Assembly: GCA_964585685.1 (NCBI GenBank)
Contig: CAZPEP010000018.1
Span: forward strand, 33,029-97,028
DNA length: 64,000 nt
Direction: 5' to 3'
Origin: JALHVH01 sp964585685
GTDB taxonomy: Bacteria > Acidobacteriota > Aminicenantia > Aminicenantales > Saccharicenantaceae
The translations under genes were made by a program, and so were the position numbers. Below are positions 25,467 to 32,893 of the stretch, in pieces (within the stretch, counting starts at the first letter, position 1; each line of letters begins with the position of its first letter). The notes under the pieces were generated by a model that worked only from the letters and a program-made list of their open reading frames with translations, was not told where the DNA came from and made no database searches.

Positions 25467-25810
25467 CGCTCCCAATCGAACGCGCCCTTTTTCCAAGCGT
25501 AAAGGAAGCCCGGGACGAGTACGGTCAGGAACGCGAGGAACGCGAGGACGCCCCGAGTCCCGGCGTCCCTCAGCGCCAGAGCCCATGGGAAGAAGAAGAC
25601 GACCTCGACGTCGAAAAGCAGGAACATCAGGGCCGCGAGCGCGAAGGGAACCCGAACCGGCGGGATACCCTTCTGCAGGTAGGGACTGCCGCATTCGAAC
25701 GGGCGGTCCTTGGCGGGGTGCCGCTTCCGGGGGCCGAGGAGCCGGTTCATGAACAGCATGGCGACGCCCAGGCCGCCGAAAACGACGAAGGTCAGAACGA
25801 GCTCTGTCAC
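25463..25810 (-). CDS. nuoA: NADH-quinone oxidoreductase subunit A
   Basis: A 115-residue membrane subunit with three hydrophobic helices and the family sequence RPFECGSPYLQKG with the conserved Cys loop. Later comes FLLFDVEVVFFFPWA. I chose GTG at 25810 (GAGAG upstream). The alternative TTG at 25828 would lie at or before the predicted transcription start, given the promoter at 25831-25859. First gene of the nuo operon. Confidence 0.9.
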   Translation of the reverse strand: MTELVLTFVVFGGLGVAMLFMNRLLGPRKRHPAKDRPFECGSPYLQKGIPPVRVPFALAALMFLLFDVEVVFFFPWALALRDAGTRGVLAFLAFLTVLVPGFLYAWKKGAFDWER

Positions 25811-25830
25811 GATTTCTCTCGGGCGCAAAA

Positions 25831-25859
25831 ATTGTAGTCAATCACGAGGGGCAATGCAA
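25831..25859 (-). promoter_or_regulatory. Promoter of the nuo operon
   Basis: On the minus strand, -35 TTGCAT (25854-25859) and -10 TACAAT (25831-25836) are 17 nt apart. The nuoA GTG lies about 20 nt after the -10. Divergent to the sulfatase promoter. Confidence 0.65.
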
Positions 25860-25864
25860 CCGTT

Positions 25865-25893
25865 TTGACAATCCCCCACGCATTCTCCATAAT
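25865..25893 (+). promoter_or_regulatory. Promoter of the sulfatase gene
   Basis: TTGACA (25865-25870) and CATAAT (25888-25893) with a 17-nt spacer. It overlaps the first codons of the longer open frame beginning at 25865, which argues for a downstream start. Confidence 0.65.
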
Positions 25894-25915
25894 ACAATAT
25901 CGCAAGACGGCCGCT

Positions 25916-27556
25916 ATGATGCCCAGCTCCATGAGTCCCCGAAGAAACACCCACCGCCGGACGCTCGCCCTGGCCTGCACGATCCTCCTGGCGTCCTCAG
26001 CCTTCTGCCGGAGGGGGGCCAGTCCCTCCAACGTCGTCCTGATCACCCTGGATACAACCCGTTCGGATTTCGTCGGCGCCTATCGCCCGGGAAACGCCCG
26101 CACTCCGGCCCTCGACGCACTGGCGGCGGAAGGGATCCTTTACGAGGACGCGAACACCCTCATCCCCATCACGCTCCCCTCCCACGCCTCGATGTTCTTC
26201 TCCGAGGCCCCGCACACGGTCGAAAACTATAACAACGGCCAGGCCGTCCGGAGTTCCGGGGACCGGCCAGCCCTCGCCGAACTGTTCCTACGAAGGGGCT
26301 TCACAACCGCCGCATTCGTCAGCCTCGGTGTTCTTGCATCCGAATTCGGGCTCGACCGGGGCTTCGAGACCTATGCGGACGATTTCCCGTCCGACCGCTG
26401 GTATCTCTCCGCCGACGAGGTCAACGCCAGAGTCTTTCCATGGCTCGAGGCCAATAGGTCCCGGCGGTTCTTCCTCTGGGTCCACTATTCCGACCCCCAT
26501 GATCCGTACTCCCCGCCCGGCACCCCGAACGACACGAAGATCAGCCTCAACGGGAAACCCTTGGGCACGTTCAGCCTCCAGAAGGGCGAGACAATCCCTG
26601 TGCGGCTCGACCTCGATAAGGGCATCAACCGGCTCGTCCTCGAGATCGTCAACCCCTTTCCCGTCGAGGCCGGCCGGTTCGCCGCCAGAATGGACACATT
26701 CGTCCTCGAGCCCGCGGACGCGAAGGGCGTCCCCGTCAGTTCCCCGAAGGATTCGTTCTTCCGCCGGGACGATGGCGTGACCTTCCTAAAGGGCCGCTCC
26801 GAGATCGAGCTCTCCTGCCCGGAGGCGCCGCGCTCCGTCACTCTGGTCCTCCGGGGAAAGCTCATCGTTCCAATCGAGGCTGCCCGCGACGGATACCGGC
26901 GGGAGGTCGAATTCATGGACGGCGAGATCGGAAAGCTCCTCGGCCTTCTCAGGAAGCTCGGCCTCTACGACCGGACGGCGATCTTGGCCGTGGGCGATCA
27001 CGGCGAGGGCCTCGGGGAATACCGTACGTCGTTCGGCGACCCCCACATCGGCCACGTCCATTTCCTCAACCCGGTCTATATGAAGGTCCCGTTTATCGTC
27101 CGCCTGCCGGGGACCCGGGCAACGGGGATCCGAAGGGCGGAAATCGCGACCCTCCTCGACGTCGCGCCCACCGTCGCCGGGTTCATGGGCATCAAGGCCC
27201 CGGCCTCGTTCCGAGGGCGGGACCTCCTCAAGCTCGCGTTCGGGACCGAAACGGCCGTCTTCCAGGAAACATACAGACCCGAGGCCATCCAGGATAGGTT
27301 TGGGCTCCTCGAACGTTCGAAGCATTTCGTCTTTTGCCCAGAGACCGGCCGCTATGAGTATTTCGATCATGAAAAGGATCCCGACGAGAGGCGTGCCATA
27401 ACCCTCGAGGACGGGCTCCCGGCCGAAGCGCTCGCGCTCAAAGAACGCCTGGACGCCTTCGTCCGGGACGTCCTCAGGAACAAGAAGGACATCGCGGCCG
27501 ACGGCAAGGCCGAGGAAATGCTCAAATCGCTCGGCTACGTCGGGGACAAGAAGTAA
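25916..27556 (+). CDS. Sulfatase-like hydrolase with an inserted beta-rich domain
   Basis: A 546-residue alkaline-phosphatase-superfamily protein. An N-terminal hydrophobic segment (TLALACTILLASSAFC) indicates export, perhaps as a lipoprotein, although SAFC is a weak lipobox. Metal-site motif VVLITLDTTRSD is near residue 40 and the nucleophile region is ITLPSHASMF, where Thr/Ser replaces the Cys of true sulfatases. GDHGEGLGEY carries further ligands. About 110 residues between SDPHDPYSPP and GYRREVEFMD form an inserted beta-rich segment absent from simple members. The start at 25916 was chosen because the longer frame begins in the promoter. The substrate is unknown; phospho- or sulfo-ester cleavage is likely. 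Confidence 0.8.
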   Translation: MMPSSMSPRRNTHRRTLALACTILLASSAFCRRGASPSNVVLITLDTTRSDFVGAYRPGNARTPALDALAAEGILYEDANTLIPITLPSHASMFFSEAPHTVENYNNGQAVRSSGDRPALAELFLRRGFTTAAFVSLGVLASEFGLDRGFETYADDFPSDRWYLSADEVNARVFPWLEANRSRRFFLWVHYSDPHDPYSPPGTPNDTKISLNGKPLGTFSLQKGETIPVRLDLDKGINRLVLEIVNPFPVEAGRFAARMDTFVLEPADAKGVPVSSPKDSFFRRDDGVTFLKGRSEIELSCPEAPRSVTLVLRGKLIVPIEAARDGYRREVEFMDGEIGKLLGLLRKLGLYDRTAILAVGDHGEGLGEYRTSFGDPHIGHVHFLNPVYMKVPFIVRLPGTRATGIRRAEIATLLDVAPTVAGFMGIKAPASFRGRDLLKLAFGTETAVFQETYRPEAIQDRFGLLERSKHFVFCPETGRYEYFDHEKDPDERRAITLEDGLPAEALALKERLDAFVRDVLRNKKDIAADGKAEEMLKSLGYVGDKK

Positions 27557-27779
27557 CGAACCGAGGTTTACCGCTATTTCTTCTTGAGAGCCCGAAAAGA
27601 TCTTTGACGGGAGCCGGAAGAGCACCCAGTCGATGAGACGCAGGACAAGAGGTTGCCTTGGGGTCGACGAACGGGCGCGTGGGGTTCGGCGGAGACGGTC
27701 ATGAGACGTCTTCTTCCCCTTCCGCGGCAGGTTCCTTGTTCAGCCCGAAATCGAAATGGCTGGCCAGGTGGGCGGGCCG

Positions 27780-29174
27780 TCAATTCAGGAGGTGGAGGGC
27801 TTCGTTCTTCGCTTTGAGGGCCGCCTCCCCGATGCATTCGGAGAGCGTGGGGTGGATATGGATGAGCCCGCCGATCTCGCCAAGCGTGACTTCGCGGGAC
27901 ACGGCCAGTGCCAGTTCATGGATCATCTCGCTCGCTCCGGGCGCGACGATATGGGCACCGACGATACGGTCCTTCTCGTCGGCCAAGACCTTGACACAAC
28001 CGTCAAGGCTGTCCATCGTCAGGGCGCGGCCGCTTGCTTGGAGCGAAAATACGCCCGCCCGGACCTTGATCCCCTTCGCGTCCGCCTCTTCCTGGGTCAA
28101 CCCGACTGAGGCGAATTCGGGGTCGGTGAACACGGCCAACGGCAGGGCCCGGTAATCGACGGTCCTGTTCCTGCCGCAGGCATTCTCAACGGCGACGATC
28201 GCGTCATGATAGGCCTTGTGAGCAAGGAGCTTGCCGCCGATGAGGTCGCCGATGGCGCAGACGCCGGGGATCCCCGTTTCGAGCCGTTCGTTGACCGCGA
28301 CATAGCCGCCCCGGCCGAGCGTCAGCATGCCGTCCGACGCCAGGCCTTCGGAATTGGGCCGGCGGCCGGCGGCCAGGAGGACGCGATCCGCGGAATACTC
28401 GAAAGGAGCGTTGGTCTTCAGGCAAGTCCCCTTGAGCGTCACCTTCCCCGGCGCGACCTCCACGCCAACGACGCTCATCTGCGTCAGGATCTTGAGGCCC
28501 TGCTTCCTGAGAATGCGCTCGAGCCGGCCGGCCGTCTCCCTGTCGCTCCCGGGGGTGATGCCCGGCATGATCTCCAGCACGGTGACCTCGGTCCCCAGAC
28601 GCCGGTAGATGGACCCCATCTCGAGCCCGATGGCTCCAGCCCCGATCACGAGCAAGCTCTTCGGAACCTCCGGGAATGTGAGCGCCTCGGTACTGGTGAC
28701 GACCTCGGCGCCGTTCGGAGCCAGGAAGGGGAGCGACGCCGCCCGGCTTCCCGTCGCGAGGATCACTGCGGCGGCATGGTACGTCCTCTGTCCATCCGGG
28801 GTTTCGACGATGACCCGGCCCGTGTCCTCAAGCCGGGCGCGGCCTTGAACGATCGCGACCCCACCCTTCTCAAGCAGGAATTCGATCCCCCGGACCAGGC
28901 GGTCCACAACCGCCTGACGCCCGGTCTGAACGGCCGCCCAATCGAGGCCGACGCCCGCCCGCCCCGTGATGGTCTTCGTTTCCCGGACCTCTTTGAGGAC
29001 CTTCGTCTGATGGAGGAGGTACTTGGTCGGGATGCAGCCATAATTCATGCACGTCCCGCCAACCCTGTCCTCTTCGAAGAGGACGACTTTCTTACCGAGT
29101 TGGGCTGCCCGCAACGCGGCCAGGTAGCCGCCAGGCCCGCCCCCGATGATCGCGATATCCTTTTTATTATCCAT
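27780..29174 (-). CDS. lpdA: Dihydrolipoyl dehydrogenase
   Basis: A 464-residue flavoprotein disulfide reductase. FAD-binding AIIGGGPGGYLAALRAAQ starts the protein, and the redox-active pair is in GGTCMNYGCIPTK. The NAD motif is GAGAIGLEMGSIYRRLG, and the His-Glu active-site pair lies in HIHPTLSECIGEA. It reoxidises lipoamide in 2-oxoacid dehydrogenase or glycine-cleavage complexes. The open frame continues 164 codons upstream, but the ATG at 29174 has AGGCAGGA before it and homology begins there. It is a single gene with its own promoter (29218-29246); no E1/E2 genes are next to it. Confidence 0.95.
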   Translation of the reverse strand: MDNKKDIAIIGGGPGGYLAALRAAQLGKKVVLFEEDRVGGTCMNYGCIPTKYLLHQTKVLKEVRETKTITGRAGVGLDWAAVQTGRQAVVDRLVRGIEFLLEKGGVAIVQGRARLEDTGRVIVETPDGQRTYHAAAVILATGSRAASLPFLAPNGAEVVTSTEALTFPEVPKSLLVIGAGAIGLEMGSIYRRLGTEVTVLEIMPGITPGSDRETAGRLERILRKQGLKILTQMSVVGVEVAPGKVTLKGTCLKTNAPFEYSADRVLLAAGRRPNSEGLASDGMLTLGRGGYVAVNERLETGIPGVCAIGDLIGGKLLAHKAYHDAIVAVENACGRNRTVDYRALPLAVFTDPEFASVGLTQEEADAKGIKVRAGVFSLQASGRALTMDSLDGCVKVLADEKDRIVGAHIVAPGASEMIHELALAVSREVTLGEIGGLIHIHPTLSECIGEAALKAKNEALHLLN

Positions 29175-29217
29175 GGGTCCTGCCTCGTATCCCCGACGGT
29201 CTTGTGATGACCGCTGG

Positions 29218-29246
29218 ATTATATCGCATCCGGAACGGCATGTTAA
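29218..29246 (-). promoter_or_regulatory. Promoter of lpdA
   Basis: On the minus strand, -35 TTAACA (29241-29246) and a perfect -10 TATAAT (29218-29223) are 17 nt apart, about 44 nt before the start codon. Confidence 0.7.
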
Positions 29247-29278
29247 GCCACGTCTCAGGGAACCGGCCCGAGACGCGC

Positions 29279-29307
29279 TTGACATCCCCTGACCAAACAA
29301 GTAAGAA
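29279..29307 (+). promoter_or_regulatory. Promoter of the TonB-dependent receptor gene, very close to the start codon
   Basis: TTGACA (29279-29284) and TAAGAA (29302-29307) with a 17-nt spacer. The ATG at 29319 is only 11 nt after the -10, so the transcript would be almost leaderless; no Shine-Dalgarno is visible. Confidence 0.55.
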
Positions 29308-29318
29308 TTGTGGGCTTT

Positions 29319-32072
29319 ATGAAGAATTTGAACATCGTTGGAGCTGTCCTTATCCTGACGTCGGCGCTCGCCTTCCCCCCCCACGCCGACGCCGGGGAAA
29401 CGGCCGGGATCCGCGGGACCGTCGTCGGGCCGGACGGGCGCGGCCTCGCCGGTGTAGTGGTCGGCCTCGCGACTCCGGACCGCGGCCCGACCGCCTCGGC
29501 ACCCACGGACGCGAACGGAGCTTTCATCGTCACGGGCCTGGCCCAGGGGCGTTACCTCATCAAGTGCGGCCGGGACGGCTCGGAAGCCTTTTCGTCGGAC
29601 CCGGTGGACCTTGGGGAATTCGAAAGGATCGTGGTCAAGCTGAGGCTCGTCCTCTCGGGTCCCCAAAAGGGCCTCGGCGTCGAGTCCCTGTTGCGCGACC
29701 CCGGATCGCTATCGTCGGCGACGACGATCGACGCGGACCAGATGAGGCTCCTGCCGTCGGGCGGTTCGGTCTGGTCTCTGATTGAGAACCAGGACATGTC
29801 GGCGACGACCGACCGGATCGACATCGGCGGCATGCGGTCGGACCTCCCGGCGCTCTTCAGCGCACGCGGCGGGACTTCCTGGACCCAGAACGAGTACCGG
29901 CTCAACGGCATGAGCGTCACCGACCCCTACGAAGGGGGACTCCCTTTCTACATCCCCGATCTCTTCAGTTTCCGGACGGTCCGGCTTGAGAACGCCGGCC
30001 ACCCGGCAAGGACCCTTTCCCCGGGCGGAACGCTCGACCTCGTCACGAAGGACGGCAGGAACGCGTTCGCGGGTTCGTTTCTGGCGTTCGCCGGCGACAG
30101 GCGCCTCGTTAGCTCGAACATCACCCCCGCTCTCGAAAAGGAGGGCATTCTCGAGGCCGATACCCTTAAGAGTTCCATGGACCTCCACTTCGATCTTTCG
30201 GGCCCGATCGTTCCCGGGAAGCTTTATTTCTTCACGTCCTTGTCGGCGCTCCGGATCACCCGGGACCCGGCCGATTTCGCCGTGGACGACAAGGGGGCCG
30301 TGACCACGGGGCTCCTCGGACTGAGGTACGAGGCCGGGCGGAGCACATGGTCGTTCCTGTGGACCGGCCAGATCGCGAAGAATCCGGCGGCCGGCGCCGG
30401 GCGCGAGGTTCCGTTCATCTCCACGCTCGATCGGAAGAACACCGCCAACACCCTGCAAGTCGAGGGGACGTTCCGGCTCGCGCCGGGACACGTCCTCGCC
30501 GCCGGGGCCGGGTTCAACCGCCTGGATCTCTCCTCCCGGCTCCAGGAGGGTGTTTCCGGGCAGGCCGGGATCGACCTGCTGGGCGGCATCTCCGGGCCTT
30601 CGGCCGGCGCCGGACAGGGACGGCGGGAGCTCCTGACGGCTTTCGTCCGCGGGGACCTCGCGGACATGATCGGCAGGGCATGCAACCGGCTTGAATACGG
30701 AGCGGAGATCCGCCGGGCTTCCGCGAGCACGCGGCCGGATGTCGCCGGAAACGTCCTGCTGCGCTTCATCGACGGCGTTCCATATGAGGTCGTCAAGTAC
30801 GGCGCCCCTGCCGAACACCGCGAAACGTCCCTCGAGGGCGCGGCTTTCATCCAGGAGACCCTGACTTTTCCCAATTTTGTCGCAGTCTCTCTTGGAGCCC
30901 ACGCTTCCTATAGCCGGGGACGGGCCGGTGCGGGCGTGTCGGCCATCGACTGGCTCCATATCGCGCCAAGGCTCGGTTTCGTCTTTCCCCTGTCGCGATC
31001 AGGAAGAACCTCCCTCAAGCTCTTTGCGGGCCGATACTACCACAACCTCCCCCTCTCCTGGCTGGCGTACGGGAATCCGAACGCGCCGGGCGGACTTGTT
31101 TACGCTTGGACCGACAGGAACAGCGACGGGATTTACGAAGACGGCGAGGCGGGCGCTCTCGTGCGCCGCGAAGGCCCGTTCTACGCCGCGATCGACCCGG
31201 CCCTCAAGAGGCCCCGGACCGACGAGCTTTCGATCGGGATTTCGCATAGGACCGAGGGAGGGTTTTCCGTCGGTTTGACGGGGTTCCTCCGGGAAGCCCG
31301 GGACCTGGTCGAGACGCTGAACACGGGCGTCCCGTTCGCGTCCTATTCCCAACGCACATTCACGGACATCGGCGATGATCGGCTCCCCGGCAACTACGAC
31401 GACCTGACTTTCACCCTGTTCGAGCAGGACGAACGGACGCTTGGCGGCGACTTCGCCCTCCTCTCGAACCCCGGCGGGGACGCACGATGCTCCCGTTACG
31501 AGGGACTTGACCTCGTCTTGGCGAAGCAGACGTCGGCCCGGTTCGGGTTCTTCGTCTCCCTCACGGCCATGCGCTGCGTGGGCACGACGAGTCCCGGGAA
31601 CACCGCTCGAGAGAACGACGACGGCGTCGTCGGCTCCCTTTACGACAACCCGAATACGCTGGTCAACGCCCATGGGAGGCTCCGGTTCGACCGCGCCTAC
31701 ACGGGCCGCGTAGGGTTCGCCCTCCGTCTTCCGCTGGGCTTCAGGCTCGGATACATTCTGAAATACTACGACGGCCAGCCGTTCGCCCGGGAGATCGCCG
31801 TCACCGGCTTCCGCCAGGGGCCGTTCCTCGTCATGGCCCATCCGCGCGGCGTGGCCCGCTATGAGTTCAATATGACCAACGACGTCCGGATCCAGAAGGA
31901 ATTTGCCGCGGGCCCCGGCGTTTTCAGGGTCATCCTGGACGGGTACAATATCTTCAACCAGCATTTGGCGACAGGGGAGGACGCCCGCACCCGCCCCGAG
32001 TTCCCCCTGCGCTACGCTACGGAGATCCAATCTCCCAGGACCTTCCGATTGGGGTTGTCCTATGATTTCTAG
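29319..32072 (+). CDS. TonB-dependent outer-membrane receptor with N-terminal carboxypeptidase-regulatory-like domain
   Basis: A 917-residue outer-membrane protein. After the signal peptide (LTSALAFPPHADAG) comes a CarboxypepD_reg-like beta domain, about residues 25-110 (IRGTVVGPDGRGLAGVVV). A plug-like domain around 130-240 follows, then a long barrel ending LGLSYDF, where the terminal Phe suits BAM. Substrate unknown; such receptors take up large nutrients such as oligosaccharides or siderophores. I preferred ATG 29319 over GTG 29310. It overlaps the next barrel gene by 11 nt, so the two may act together. Confidence 0.85.
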   Translation: MKNLNIVGAVLILTSALAFPPHADAGETAGIRGTVVGPDGRGLAGVVVGLATPDRGPTASAPTDANGAFIVTGLAQGRYLIKCGRDGSEAFSSDPVDLGEFERIVVKLRLVLSGPQKGLGVESLLRDPGSLSSATTIDADQMRLLPSGGSVWSLIENQDMSATTDRIDIGGMRSDLPALFSARGGTSWTQNEYRLNGMSVTDPYEGGLPFYIPDLFSFRTVRLENAGHPARTLSPGGTLDLVTKDGRNAFAGSFLAFAGDRRLVSSNITPALEKEGILEADTLKSSMDLHFDLSGPIVPGKLYFFTSLSALRITRDPADFAVDDKGAVTTGLLGLRYEAGRSTWSFLWTGQIAKNPAAGAGREVPFISTLDRKNTANTLQVEGTFRLAPGHVLAAGAGFNRLDLSSRLQEGVSGQAGIDLLGGISGPSAGAGQGRRELLTAFVRGDLADMIGRACNRLEYGAEIRRASASTRPDVAGNVLLRFIDGVPYEVVKYGAPAEHRETSLEGAAFIQETLTFPNFVAVSLGAHASYSRGRAGAGVSAIDWLHIAPRLGFVFPLSRSGRTSLKLFAGRYYHNLPLSWLAYGNPNAPGGLVYAWTDRNSDGIYEDGEAGALVRREGPFYAAIDPALKRPRTDELSIGISHRTEGGFSVGLTGFLREARDLVETLNTGVPFASYSQRTFTDIGDDRLPGNYDDLTFTLFEQDERTLGGDFALLSNPGGDARCSRYEGLDLVLAKQTSARFGFFVSLTAMRCVGTTSPGNTARENDDGVVGSLYDNPNTLVNAHGRLRFDRAYTGRVGFALRLPLGFRLGYILKYYDGQPFAREIAVTGFRQGPFLVMAHPRGVARYEFNMTNDVRIQKEFAAGPGVFRVILDGYNIFNQHLATGEDARTRPEFPLRYATEIQSPRTFRLGLSYDF

Positions 32073-32880
32073 AACAGTCATAGCGCGATTCGGGCTCTTC
32101 GCCGCGCTCGTGACCCTTATGGCCGGGAACGCCCGGGCCACCGAGATCTTCATCTACCGCCCAGGGCTCAACAAGAGCTCCCTCGCGGTCTCCCAAAAGG
32201 TCGTCCTTCACGGCGACGTCTTTTTCCACTACCTGTCCCCGTCCACGTTCCCGAGCTACAACGACCTCAGCGGCGCGGCCGACCGGTGGAACATGGGGTT
32301 CCAGAATTATTTCCCCATCACGCCGACGACGACCCTGATGGCCCAGCTGGTTACCCACGACGACGGCACCCAGAGGACGAAGTTCGACTGGCACTTCCAT
32401 CTCCGCCAGGCCCTGCTCCGGAACCTCGTCGTCATCATCGGTCATGACAGTGACCACGATTCCGAACACCAGAGTTTCCTGCGGGGGAAGCCCTATTACA
32501 CGAACCGCAACTACATCGGTATCGGCATCCCCTTCGAGGGGCGCCATTTCTATGTCGAGCCGTTCACCTGGTTCTTTCATCATTCGAACCAGCTGGTCGG
32601 CCTGGACCTGTCCGGGGAACGCCTTCGCCAAGAATACGGGCTCCGAGCGAGTCTGTGGGCCGACGAGGGGTTAAGCGTCCACCTTCAAACGTGTTTCCAG
32701 ACGGCCGCGGCCTTCTCCCTCGGACAGGCCTTCTCGGGCGAGATCATCCTCCGTCTAAAGCTCGTCCCGTGGCTCGAACTGTCCCTCGGCGGGAGCCTCT
32801 GGGCGGATCTCGAAAAGACCGCCCTCGGCGCGAAGCAAAGTTTCTACAAGCTCGTCTGGGGGATCGCCGTCCCGTTCTAA
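32062..32880 (+). CDS. Outer-membrane beta-barrel protein of unknown function
   Basis: A 272-residue protein with a signal peptide (FGLFAALVTLMAGNARA). The rest is amphipathic beta sequence, and the C-terminus WGIAVPF ends in Phe as barrels do. The ATG at 32062 overlaps the TonB receptor gene by 11 nt; the longer frame to 31903 lies inside that gene. It may be a partner or accessory pore for the receptor. Family not recognised. Confidence 0.7.
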   Translation: MISRTVIARFGLFAALVTLMAGNARATEIFIYRPGLNKSSLAVSQKVVLHGDVFFHYLSPSTFPSYNDLSGAADRWNMGFQNYFPITPTTTLMAQLVTHDDGTQRTKFDWHFHLRQALLRNLVVIIGHDSDHDSEHQSFLRGKPYYTNRNYIGIGIPFEGRHFYVEPFTWFFHHSNQLVGLDLSGERLRQEYGLRASLWADEGLSVHLQTCFQTAAAFSLGQAFSGEIILRLKLVPWLELSLGGSLWADLEKTALGAKQSFYKLVWGIAVPF

Positions 32881-32893
32881 CCGAGGAGGGCCC

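Noticed and set aside
27557..27779. Short frames between the sulfatase and lpdA genes
   Set aside because: Several overlapping small frames in different phases, none with a start signal or family similarity.
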